Both the position numbers and the translations under genes were made by a program. From Peptococcaceae bacterium (GTDB lineage Bacteria; Bacillota; Dehalobacteriia; UBA7702), in the NCBI GenBank assembly GCA_019415505.1, contig DXZC01000035.1:1-17798 (forward strand): a DNA stretch of 17,798 nt, in the 5' to 3' direction. Positions 7,020 through 13,141 of the stretch are shown in pieces. The notes below the pieces were generated by a model. That model ran no database searches. It was not told the origin of the DNA and worked only from the letters and a program-made list of their open reading frames with translations. The first letter of the stretch is position 1. Each line of letters begins with the position of its first letter.

Positions 7020-7082
7020 TCAATGTTGTACCAATATGGTACGGGTCAACAAATATTTAATAAAATAAAGGAGAATAAAACT

Positions 7083-7187
7083 ATGGCAAAGTACAAATGT
7101 CCTGAATGTGACAAGATAACAACAAGCAACAATGATACCCCTCCGGTATGTCCCAATTGTTTAAAAATAATGATTCGTATTCTTTAA
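7083..7187 (+). CDS. Zinc-ribbon peptide, 34 aa
   Basis: 34 residues starting M-A-K-Y-K-C-P-E-C and carrying two CxxC knuckles: C6/C9 and C23/C26 (C-P-N-C), the minimal four-cysteine zinc-ribbon layout. The ribosome site AAGGAG lies 9-10 nt before ATG. It is too short for most gene callers, but the second half is conserved in the remnant at 5857-5927, where the C-P-x-C pair and stop are kept; this supports it being a real gene. It is the last gene of the rightward cluster, ahead of a bidirectional terminator. It could bind nucleic acid or a protein partner; function unknown. Confidence 0.65.
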   Translation: MAKYKCPECDKITTSNNDTPPVCPNCLKIMIRIL

Positions 7188-7286
7188 TCATTGGAAAAGA
7201 AAGGTTCAAAAACCCAAGCTTCTTATCTTATATACTTTGTGATATAAACAAGAAAATGTTTCCCGAATATTTATATTTCGCAAACG

Positions 7287-7345
7287 TAAAAAAAGCTGTC
7301 AAGGCCACAAAATAACACGCAAGTGTTGGGCCGTGACAGCTTTTT
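7287..7345. terminator. Bidirectional terminator between convergent gene groups
   Basis: AAAAAGCTGTCA then GGCC (to 7306) pairs with GGCC (7329-7332) and TGACAGCTTTTT (7334-7345), with a nested hairpin AACAC/GTGTT at 7314-7327. A-runs on one side and T-runs on the other let it act in both directions, for the zinc-ribbon gene and for the leftward fic operon. Between it and fic, a 20-bp element (TTTGTTACC, then CTAA and GGGCAA) occurs twice, at about 7399 and 7433. Confidence 0.8.
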
Positions 7346-7484
7346 GTGTTCTGTTAAAATAATCTGTTAGAGTAATAAGAGGTATTTTACTTTTTATTTT
7401 TGTTACCACTAAAGGGCAACAAGTATAAAACATTTGTTACCGCTAAGGGCAAGATAAGAGCAAGCTATACGCTAGCGTCATTGT

Positions 7485-8180
7485 TTAATTCAGGCGTTTC
7501 CCCAATGCTTTAATTAATTGGCTTTGTAATTTTTCTGCTTTGATATAACTTTCAATCATCTTTATTTGTTCTTCCGTATCTATTGCCACAGCGTTTTTCA
7601 GGTACAATTCAGTCAATTTTTGATAATTTCCGTTAAGGCTATCGTGACTGGCAATAATCATACTTGTTTGGTTAATATTTTCTAATGAAAAATCAATTCC
7701 ATTTATTCGGCCTAATTCTTTAATGAATTCTCTTTGCGCTCTCCCGTTGCCCTCTCGAAAAGGGTGCAAAGCGTTTATATCTGCTAACAGTCGTACTAAT
7801 GCCAAGATTGTTGCTTCATACCCTAAATCAATGTAATAGTCGTTTTTTGCTAATCGGGAAAATATATCATTTGCATATCCGTCTATATGTTGTGGCAGAC
7901 AAAATAAATCTTTTTTTGCTATGGCACAATTTCGTGTTTTTCCAGCCCAGTCATAGATTCTGCCAAATAATTTAAAATGTATGTCCTTTAAATGCCTAAA
8001 ATCAAAGTTTCCTTTTATTGGAACAACTGAAAGGCTGGCTATTTCATAGGAAACAATCGCACCTTCAACATCACACAATGTTCGATAGTCTGTAATATTT
8101 AGTTTATTTATTAAAACATTTGTTTGGGGATAGCAATAAGCGTTATCATGTTCGCGAAAATCACCATGCTTTTCATCCAT
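7485..8180 (-). CDS. fic: Fic-domain toxin (AMP/nucleotidyl transferase)
   Basis: Fic proteins transfer a nucleotide moiety, usually AMP from ATP, to a hydroxyl side chain of a target protein. The 231-residue product carries the complete active-site motif HPFREGNGR (139-147) followed by A-Q-R, matching HPFx(D/E)GNGRxxR with catalytic His139. The sequence upstream with F-G-R-I-Y-D-W-A-G-K-T-R is also typical of the family. The start is set at ATG 8180, because AGGG lies 6 nt upstream; a TTG at 8186 is in frame but has no room for that site. It overlaps the stop of the antitoxin gene by 8 bp (ATGGATGA), indicating translational coupling. With the inhibitor encoded upstream it is a class I Fic toxin-antitoxin pair. 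The target is unknown. Confidence 0.92.
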   Translation of the reverse strand: MDEKHGDFREHDNAYCYPQTNVLINKLNITDYRTLCDVEGAIVSYEIASLSVVPIKGNFDFRHLKDIHFKLFGRIYDWAGKTRNCAIAKKDLFCLPQHIDGYANDIFSRLAKNDYYIDLGYEATILALVRLLADINALHPFREGNGRAQREFIKELGRINGIDFSLENINQTSMIIASHDSLNGNYQKLTELYLKNAVAIDTEEQIKMIESYIKAEKLQSQLIKALGKRLN

Positions 8181-8373
8181 TGGCAACCCTATACTTTTCT
8201 ATAACTTTTTGGCACTCTCGCTCCGCTGTTGTTTCCTGTCTTAAAATGGCACGAATATTACTTTTTACCTCTTCAGAAAGGTGTATTCCCTCTAACGCCA
8301 TTGTATCCATAACATATTTAAATTCTTTTTCTACATCGTATCTAAAATTAAAAGTGTTGGAGTTTTCTTGCAT
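8173..8373 (-). CDS. Fic antitoxin, VbhA-like
   Basis: 66 residues, encoded directly before fic and overlapping its start. It contains TMALEG at 24-29, matching the inhibitory [S/T]xxxE[G/N] motif whose glutamate blocks the ATP gamma-phosphate site of the Fic active site in VbhA/VbhT-type pairs. The remaining sequence (L-S-E-E-V-K-S-N-I-R-A-I-L, then a helix ending E-K-Y-R-V) fits a small all-helical antitoxin. Ribosome site GAAGGGAG precedes ATG. The gene order, antitoxin first, and the overlap are standard for this class. Which host process is spared by the antitoxin is unknown. Confidence 0.88.
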   Translation of the reverse strand: MQENSNTFNFRYDVEKEFKYVMDTMALEGIHLSEEVKSNIRAILRQETTAERECQKVIEKYRVANG

Positions 8374-8405
8374 AATGGCTCCCTTCTCACAAAAAACGCC
8401 ACTTT

Positions 8406-8434
8406 ATTATACCGAGTTTTAAGGCCACTTAAAA
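8406..8434 (-). promoter_or_regulatory. Promoter and probable operator of the fic pair
   Basis: On the minus strand TATAAT (8411-8406) lies 32 bp before the antitoxin ATG. Immediately upstream, TTTTAAG and CTTAAAA form a perfect 7-bp inverted repeat with a 4-nt gap (8417-8434), occupying the spacer and -35 region, where no good -35 hexamer is seen. This is the expected place for an autoregulatory operator of a toxin-antitoxin operon. Confidence 0.55.
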
Positions 8435-8611
8435 GGTAATGGCGCAAAGAAATCCTATCAAAGACCTTATTCTGCCGAATCTTTTTTAATCTTAATACCT
8501 CTTGCTTATTCCTTGCCGCTTTCTTTAGATTGTCCAATGGCTTTAAGTTTTCAAAATTGCGGTGCTGCCTCTTTACTCATACCCTCCCCCTTAGGCTTTA
8601 ACCCTTGGTGT

Positions 8612-8648
8612 AAATAAAATAAGCAGAGCTGTTTAAAGCCCTGCTTAT
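8612..8648 (-). terminator. Terminator of the tRNA-Ser pair
   Basis: ATAAGCAG-A-GCT (8619-8630) pairs with AGC-C-CTGCTTAT (8637-8648) across a 6-nt loop with one mismatch. On the minus strand it is followed by TTATTTTATTT, so it would end the leftward tRNA-Ser transcript. Confidence 0.65.
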
Positions 8649-8704
8649 CATGTAGCCGCCCACCCCTTTTTTAGAAAAAGCACAATGTTGCGACTAGCTT
8701 CATT

Positions 8705-8799
8705 TGGCGGAGAGCAAGGGATTCGAACCCTCGATACAGGTTTTAGCCCGTATACTCGCTTAGCAGGCGAGCGCCTTCAGCCGACTCGGCCAACTCTCC
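8705..8799 (-). tRNA. tRNA-Ser, anticodon GCU
   Basis: A 95-nt type II tRNA on the minus strand: acceptor GGAGAGT paired with GCTCTCC, anticodon stem CTCGC/GCGAG with loop CTGCTAA (anticodon GCU, codons AGC/AGU), a long variable arm (TATACGGG then CCTGTAT), T-loop TTCGAAT, discriminator G and an encoded CCA. It is the second gene of a leftward serine tRNA pair. Confidence 0.96.
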
Positions 8800-8826
8800 A
8801 AATTATATTCTACTAGCTGGGCGCTG

Positions 8827-8916
8827 TGGCGGAGAGGGTGGGATTCGAACCCACGGAACCCGCGAAGGTTCAACGGTTTTCAAGACCGCCTCCTTAAACC
8901 ACTCGGACACCCCTCC
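8827..8916 (-). tRNA. tRNA-Ser, anticodon UGA
   Basis: A 90-nt type II tRNA on the minus strand: acceptor GGAGGGG paired with CCTCTCC, anticodon loop CTTGAAA (UGA, codons UCA/UCG), a long variable arm, T-loop TTCGAAT, discriminator G and an encoded CCA. It is the first gene of the pair, 27 bp before tRNA-Ser(GCU) and driven by the promoter at 8946-8974. Confidence 0.96.
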
Positions 8917-8945
8917 GAGGCACCTTAAGCCAAAGGTACCTAATT

Positions 8946-8974
8946 ACTATAGCAAATTGATGCTGTGATGTCAA
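8946..8974 (-). promoter_or_regulatory. Promoter of the tRNA-Ser operon
   Basis: On the minus strand TTGACA (8974-8969), a 17-bp spacer and TATAGT (8951-8946): a near-consensus sigma-A promoter about 30 bp before tRNA-Ser(UGA). Its -35 box is only 7 bp from the -35 box of the divergent serS promoter. Confidence 0.85.
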
Positions 8975-8981
8975 GATTATC

Positions 8982-9010
8982 TTGCATTTTTTATTTTCCT
9001 ATGCTATAAT
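8982..9010 (+). promoter_or_regulatory. serS: Promoter of the T-box/serS transcript
   Basis: TTGCAT (8982-8987), a 17-bp spacer and TATAAT (9005-9010), placing the transcript start near 9017, just before the T-box stem I at 9029. The perfect palindrome CAAGAT-T-ATCTTG (8972-8984) spans the gap between the two divergent -35 boxes. Confidence 0.85.
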
Positions 9011-9028
9011 TCAGATGAATTTTATATG

Positions 9029-9236
9029 CGGAGCGGGCCAAACTACGACAGAGAACCTTTCTTAAGAGAGTCGGCGGGGCTGGAAAGCCGATGTAAGGGG
9101 CTGTCTTTCCACTTGGCACATCTAAGTAAAACGCTCCGGGGGTTCATCGCCTGAAAAGATGAGAGTGGGCCTGTAACAGGGTCAATTAGGGTGGCAACAC
9201 GGAATCTTCGTCCCTTGGGGGAGCGAAGTTTTTTTT
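9029..9236 (+). promoter_or_regulatory. Serine-responsive T-box leader of serS
   Basis: T-box RNAs sense uncharged tRNA and switch between terminator and antiterminator. The T-box sequence AGGGTGGCAACACGG is at 9188-9202. The terminator stem (CTTCG at 9206, CGAAG at 9224-9228) is followed by eight T residues. Stem I closes with CGGAGCG (9029-9035) and CGCTCCG (9132-9138). By hand folding, GCCAA/TTGGC and GACAG/CTGTC bracket an internal loop containing TCC then A at 9108-9111, the likely serine specifier codon. The TGGC of the antiterminator bulge complements the GCCA 3' end of both serine tRNAs in the window. The function, induction of serS when tRNA-Ser is uncharged, is well established for this class. 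Confidence 0.93.
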
Positions 9237-9298
9237 ATTATAGCGCGGATTTTTTATTATTACAAATTATAAGAAGGAACTATTAAGGAGGAAATAAA

Positions 9299-10570
9299 AT
9301 GCTTGACCTTAAATTTGTGCGGCAAAATCCCGATTTAGTACAAGCGGCTTTAAAAAAGCGCCATGTGGATATCAAGCTGGACAATTTTCTAGCCCTAGAG
9401 GAAAACCGCCGCAAGTCTCTAGCTGCCTTAGAGGAAATGAAGGCAAAGAGCAATAAGGTCTCCCAGGAAGTGGGCCGCTTAAAAAAAGCCGGGGAGGACG
9501 CTGGCGAGTTAATGGCGGAAATGAAGGATTTAAAGACCAAAATCAAGGATTCTGAGTCCGAGGTCAGGGAAATAGAGGCCCAGCTGCAAAGGGAAATTAT
9601 GTATATCCCCAACCTGCCCCATGAGTCGGTACCTGAAGGAAACGACGATAGCGACAATTTGGAGGTTCGCCGCTGGGGCGAACCCAGAGAGTTCACCTTT
9701 GAGCCTAAGCCCCATTGGGACATTGGCGAGAACTTGAATATTTTAGATTTTGAACGGGGCGCGAAGGTAACTGGCGCCAGGTTTACCTTTTATCGGGGTT
9801 TAGGGGCCAGGTTAGAGCGGGCCTTAATCAGCTTTTTCTTGGACGTTCATACCCTGGAACACGGCTATGAGGAGCTATTCCCGCCCTTTATTGCCAACCG
9901 CCAAAGCTTGACCAGCACAGGGCAGTTGCCGAAATTCGCCGAGGATATGTTTCACCTGGAGGGCACGGAGTATTATTTAATTCCCACCGCCGAGGTGCCG
10001 GTGACCAACTATTACCGGGATGAAATTTTAGACGCCGCCGCCCTGCCTAAGTATATGACCGCTTACAGCGCCTGTTTTCGGGCCGAGGCCGGCGCCGCGG
10101 GACGAGATACCAGAGGACTTATCCGCCAACACCAATTTAATAAGGTTGAGCTGGTTAAATTGGTGCAGCCGGAGGATTCCTACGCTGAGTTGGAAAAGCT
10201 GACGGCTGACGCCGAGCATATCTTGCAGCTTTTGGAGCTGCCTTATAGGGTAGTGACCCTCTCCAGCGGCGATTTAGGCTTTTCGGCGGCTAAAACCTAT
10301 GATTTAGAGGTCTGGCTCCCCAGCTTTAACTGTTACCGGGAAATCTCCTCCTGTAGTAATTTTGAGGACTTTCAGGCCCGCCGCGGCAATATACGCTTTC
10401 GGCGCGACCCCAAGGCCAAGCCGGAATTTGTCCATACCCTCAATGGCAGCGGCGTGGCTGTGGGCCGTACTGTGGCGGCAATTCTCGAAAATTACCAGGA
10501 AGCCGACGGCCGGGTGCGGGTGCCTACCGTCCTGCAACCTTACTTAGGCGGCCGGGAGTTTATTGATTAA
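9299..10570 (+). CDS. serS: Seryl-tRNA synthetase
   Basis: Class II synthetase that charges tRNA-Ser in the cytoplasm. 423 residues, the usual bacterial length. The N-terminal long coiled coil (about 27-105, rich in Lys/Glu/Leu heptads) is the tRNA-binding arm. The catalytic core shows T-A-E-V-P-V-T-N (serine binding), motif 2 F-R-A-E-A-G-A-A-G-R-D-T-R-G-L-I-R-Q-H-Q, and motif 3 N-G-S-G-V-A-V-G-R-T, then A-I-L-E-N-Y-Q. The start ATG at 9299 follows AAGGAGG at ideal spacing. It is under T-box control and divergent from two tRNA-Ser genes. No operon partner follows; a hairpin terminator lies about 320 bp downstream. Confidence 0.98.
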   Translation: MLDLKFVRQNPDLVQAALKKRHVDIKLDNFLALEENRRKSLAALEEMKAKSNKVSQEVGRLKKAGEDAGELMAEMKDLKTKIKDSESEVREIEAQLQREIMYIPNLPHESVPEGNDDSDNLEVRRWGEPREFTFEPKPHWDIGENLNILDFERGAKVTGARFTFYRGLGARLERALISFFLDVHTLEHGYEELFPPFIANRQSLTSTGQLPKFAEDMFHLEGTEYYLIPTAEVPVTNYYRDEILDAAALPKYMTAYSACFRAEAGAAGRDTRGLIRQHQFNKVELVKLVQPEDSYAELEKLTADAEHILQLLELPYRVVTLSSGDLGFSAAKTYDLEVWLPSFNCYREISSCSNFEDFQARRGNIRFRRDPKAKPEFVHTLNGSGVAVGRTVAAILENYQEADGRVRVPTVLQPYLGGREFID

Positions 10571-10646
10571 GGGCCGCAAGACACTGATTAAAGGCGCGCC
10601 GGAAAACTTTCAAGTTATTGGCCAGTTAGAAAAAACCAGTGCTTAG

Positions 10647-10750
10647 CTATTACCAAACACGGACTTGAGCTTAAGGGGTTTACCTATTACCAAACACTGG
10701 CTTGAGATTAAAGGGTTTACCTGTTATCAGAGACTAGCTTGAGCTTGAGA
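10647..10750. repeat. Three tandem copies of a 37-bp unit
   Basis: Copies start at 10647, 10684 and 10721 (CTATTACCAAACAC, then CTTGAG and GGGTTTAC). The first two are nearly identical and the third is degenerate. It lies in the gene-free stretch 10571-10886 downstream of serS, where I see no gene. Confidence 0.75.
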
Positions 10751-10886
10751 TGAATCTAAAGTAATATTAAGCGATAACTAATTTTCTGTAACGCCAATAA
10801 ATAATACTATTGCGGCAAATACACAGAGGTCAAATTCATTAGAAAACACAAATAGATAAAACCTCTAAAACTGAATAGCTATTCTG

Positions 10887-10934
10887 AAAGCGCTTGCCTT
10901 TGGCTGGGAAAACCGTCAAGGGGCAGGCGCTTTT
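10887..10934 (+). terminator. Terminator downstream of serS
   Basis: AAAGCGCTTGCC (10887-10898) pairs with GGCAGGCGCTTT (10922-10933), 12 pairs including one T-G wobble, with further pairing inside the 23-nt loop and four T at the end. It is about 320 bp past the serS stop, so the transcript would include the 37-bp repeats. Confidence 0.6.
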
Positions 10935-10991
10935 ATGATTTTCCCAAACAGAACGCCAGGGGAAAAATAAGCTCTCTTACAGACTAGGGGG

Positions 10992-11025
10992 CAAAAATAA
11001 AGGCGGAGAGTTAAACTCACCGCCT
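10992..11025 (-). terminator. Terminator of the MmcQ/YjbR-family gene
   Basis: On the minus strand AGGCGG-T-GAGTT pairs with AACTC-T-CCGCCT and is followed by TTTATTTTTG. It sits about 45 bp after the stop of the gene at 11072-11743. Confidence 0.75.
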
Positions 11026-11071
11026 GTTTATCGGCTGTAAACTGTAGGCTACAACCTATAAAGGCAACTAC

Positions 11072-11743
11072 TTATTTTGTCGCCAAAAGATAGCTTTGGT
11101 CAATCCGTTGGCATAACTCTTCCAGGGAAACCGAGCCGTCCAACACTATTGTGTACCAGTTCTTCTTATTCATATGCCAACCCGGGAAGTAATGCTTATG
11201 GTCTATCAGAGTTTCTAATGTTGCGGGAATTGCCCGCAGGTCTATAATCTCTACTTTTTCATCTGAGTCTATGCCCAATTTCCTTTTACTTACCGTTAAG
11301 ATTGCTCCGTACCATTTTTGAGTATCCCTACGCCGCCAGATAGCGTTATCGGGGAATTTCCGCCACAAATATTCCAGCTCATCACCATAGGTAAAACCAA
11401 CGTAGTCTATCAACTTCTTGGCCTGTTCCGTCTGGAAAATATCGGGCTCAAAACATTGCTCGGCAATAGCGGTTAAGATCTGTTCATAATCACTTTTGAC
11501 GTTGCCAACAAAACTGCCCACAGCTCCATTTGTTAAGTGTAAAATATATTCGTCATTAGACGCCGGGTCAACAACTTGCGTGTTAATTTCACCATTTAGG
11601 CTAATAGTGACTGTTAAAGAAAAGCCACAGCTCGGCATTATTGCTTTATAAATATATTGATTCTGATTTCTGGAAAAGCCAAAGTTAGATAGCTTTGCAA
11701 AATTAGCCGACTTTCTCCGAAAAATCTCCATGGCACTATCCAT
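11072..11743 (-). CDS. MmcQ/YjbR-family protein
   Basis: 223 residues. The C-terminal half (about 105-220) has the MmcQ/YjbR fold signature: F-P-D-N-A-I-W-R-R-R near its start, a middle I-D-L-R-A-I-P, and H-Y-F-P-G-W-H-M-N-K-K-N-W-Y-T-I-V-L-D-G before the last helix. The N-terminal half (about 1-100) looks like the extra domain found in longer members of the family. The fold is similar to a DNA-binding double-wing, but its role is not settled, so no specific function is claimed. ATG 11743 is preceded by GAGG and GGAAG-like ribosome sites. It is monocistronic, with its own terminator and with a palindrome at its promoter. Confidence 0.82.
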   Translation of the reverse strand: MDSAMEIFRRKSANFAKLSNFGFSRNQNQYIYKAIMPSCGFSLTVTISLNGEINTQVVDPASNDEYILHLTNGAVGSFVGNVKSDYEQILTAIAEQCFEPDIFQTEQAKKLIDYVGFTYGDELEYLWRKFPDNAIWRRRDTQKWYGAILTVSKRKLGIDSDEKVEIIDLRAIPATLETLIDHKHYFPGWHMNKKNWYTIVLDGSVSLEELCQRIDQSYLLATK

Positions 11744-11770
11744 TCTTCCGTCCTCGCTACTCCTTTACAA

Positions 11771-11806
11771 TATCAGAAGTTTTTTCCCTTCTGATACATC
11801 ATTATA
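11771..11806 (-). promoter_or_regulatory. -10 element with palindromic operator, MmcQ/YjbR gene
   Basis: On the minus strand TATAAT (11806-11801) is followed 4 bp later by TATCAGAAG and its exact inverse CTTCTGATA (11796-11771) around an 8-nt centre. The palindrome covers the expected transcription start, a typical repressor site, though it would also form a 9-bp hairpin at the RNA 5' end. No clear -35 is seen. Confidence 0.5.
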
Positions 11807-11829
11807 TAAGCCTTTTTCCTATTGACTGC

Positions 11830-12500
11830 CCCAAGCACCACCTCATCATAGCAGAGAAAATTGGCGATAAATCTGTCCCTTTTCAGTCCAGAAATATTCC
11901 ACCTGAGCCGGTATTTCATGGCATTGTTTGTTCTCTATGGACAATACCTTTTGCCAGTAAATCTTTTAGCTGTCAGCAATTTGTCGGCAAGGCCGGGGAG
12001 CGCCTTTTTTAATTCGCCAAAACAAAGGGAATCAAAAATGCCCTTGACCTTTTTGTTGGGTTTGCCGCTAAAAAAATTTTGCTACCTACCTTAGATTGGC
12101 TAAATGAAACAACATAAAAAAGCATATTGACAAATTATTTTTGTAAAGCGTAATTGCCCTTCAGCATTATTTTTTAAAAATAAACTTATTTATCGCATCT
12201 AACTATATAATAACCAGATTTTAAAAAAATTTAGCCTGGGGCATTATTTTTATTAAACGCTTAACAATAGATAAATATTTATCAGCCAAACCCAGGCCCT
12301 AAGTTAGAAATATTTTTCTATTTATACTACCAACGCAAACACACAGCAATAGCCGGGACAATTTACGCCGCCATTTGGGGGGAGAGTAGCTTTCGCCCAG
12401 TTAGAATAGTTTAAAAAATCAGAGGCTGCATAGCATCAAACCACAACTTTTAGGGAAAATTATTTGACCGCCAGCTCTTAAAGCCCATAAGCCGACTAAC
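11830..12500. other. Gene-free stretch, nothing recognised
   Basis: AT-rich sequence with short frames lacking ribosome sites, including a TTG-started 77-codon frame at 11861 that resembles no family I know. I see no tRNA-like or terminator-like structure here. Confidence 0.5.
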
Positions 12501-13040
12501 CGGATAAGAAAAATTTCGGGGAACTTCCAAAAGATTTCTCGCTTGCTAAAGAAAATTACCAGTTCATTAAATTTCTAACCGGTTAAAGGCTACTGTCAAG
12601 CCCTGAAATATCTCCAGCTTGTTAAAAAAACTTCTGGCAAACTCCGGGATATTTCTATCATACTAAAAAGTTTTTGGGAACCCTGTAAAAGATTTCTAAC
12701 CGTTTAAAGGAAATTTCCGCTTCACCCTGGGAAAACTTCTAACTTGTAAAAAAAATTTCCGTGTTTAACTTCTAGGAAACTCCTAACCTAATTAAAAAAT
12801 TTCCGTTTAACTTCTGGGAAACTCCTAACTAATTAAAAAAATTTACGGATAACTTCTGAGAAAATCCTGACTAATTAAAAAATTTACACTTAACTTCGGG
12901 GAACGCCTAACTAATTAAAAAAATTTGCGGTTAACTTCTAGAAAAATTTTTGCTTGTTAAAAAAGTTTCTGGCAAATTTTTAAAAGATTTTCCAGCAGTT
13001 AAAAAATTTTCCGATTTATTTCTGAAAAATATCCGGGTTT
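12500..13040. repeat. Tandem array, 41-42 bp units
   Basis: The best copies carry TTAACTTCT, then GGAAACTCCTAACTAATTAAAAAATTT. AACTTC recurs at 12767, 12809, 12851, 12892 and 12933, a period of 41-42 bp; less regular copies extend to both sides. The array lies downstream of the endonuclease-helicase gene. It has no coding capacity and no unique spacers, so it is not a CRISPR. Confidence 0.8.
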
Positions 13041-13070
13041 TTACCAATCTTCCACCCAAAACCTATAGTT

Positions 13071-13100
13071 CCTGGGGCAAGCAATAAGGCTTGCCCCAAG
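13071..13100 (-). terminator. Hairpin after the endonuclease-helicase gene
   Basis: TGGGGCAAGC (13073-13082) and GCTTGCCCCA (13089-13098) form a 10-bp perfect GC-rich stem with a 6-nt loop, about 45 bp beyond the stop. No T-tract follows on the minus strand, so termination is a guess. Confidence 0.45.
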
Positions 13101-13141
13101 GTCCAGAGCGGCGTTTAAAAATATCCGCCAAGAATAAAGAC

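Noticed and set aside
7399..7452. Two 20-bp direct repeats near the fic 3' end as mobile-element ends
   Set aside because: They are only 34 bp apart, with no transposase or target-site duplication; most likely a local duplication.
8438..8579. Minus-strand ORF starting M-S-K-E-A-A-P-Q-F, then an in-frame shift at TTTT into a Lys-rich helix
   Set aside because: It needs a frameshift, and the later part runs into the antitoxin promoter and coding region. It may be a relic of a small gene, but there is too little to call it.
11861..12094. 77-codon frame on the plus strand
   Set aside because: TTG start without a ribosome site, no recognisable family, in a gene-poor AT-rich region.
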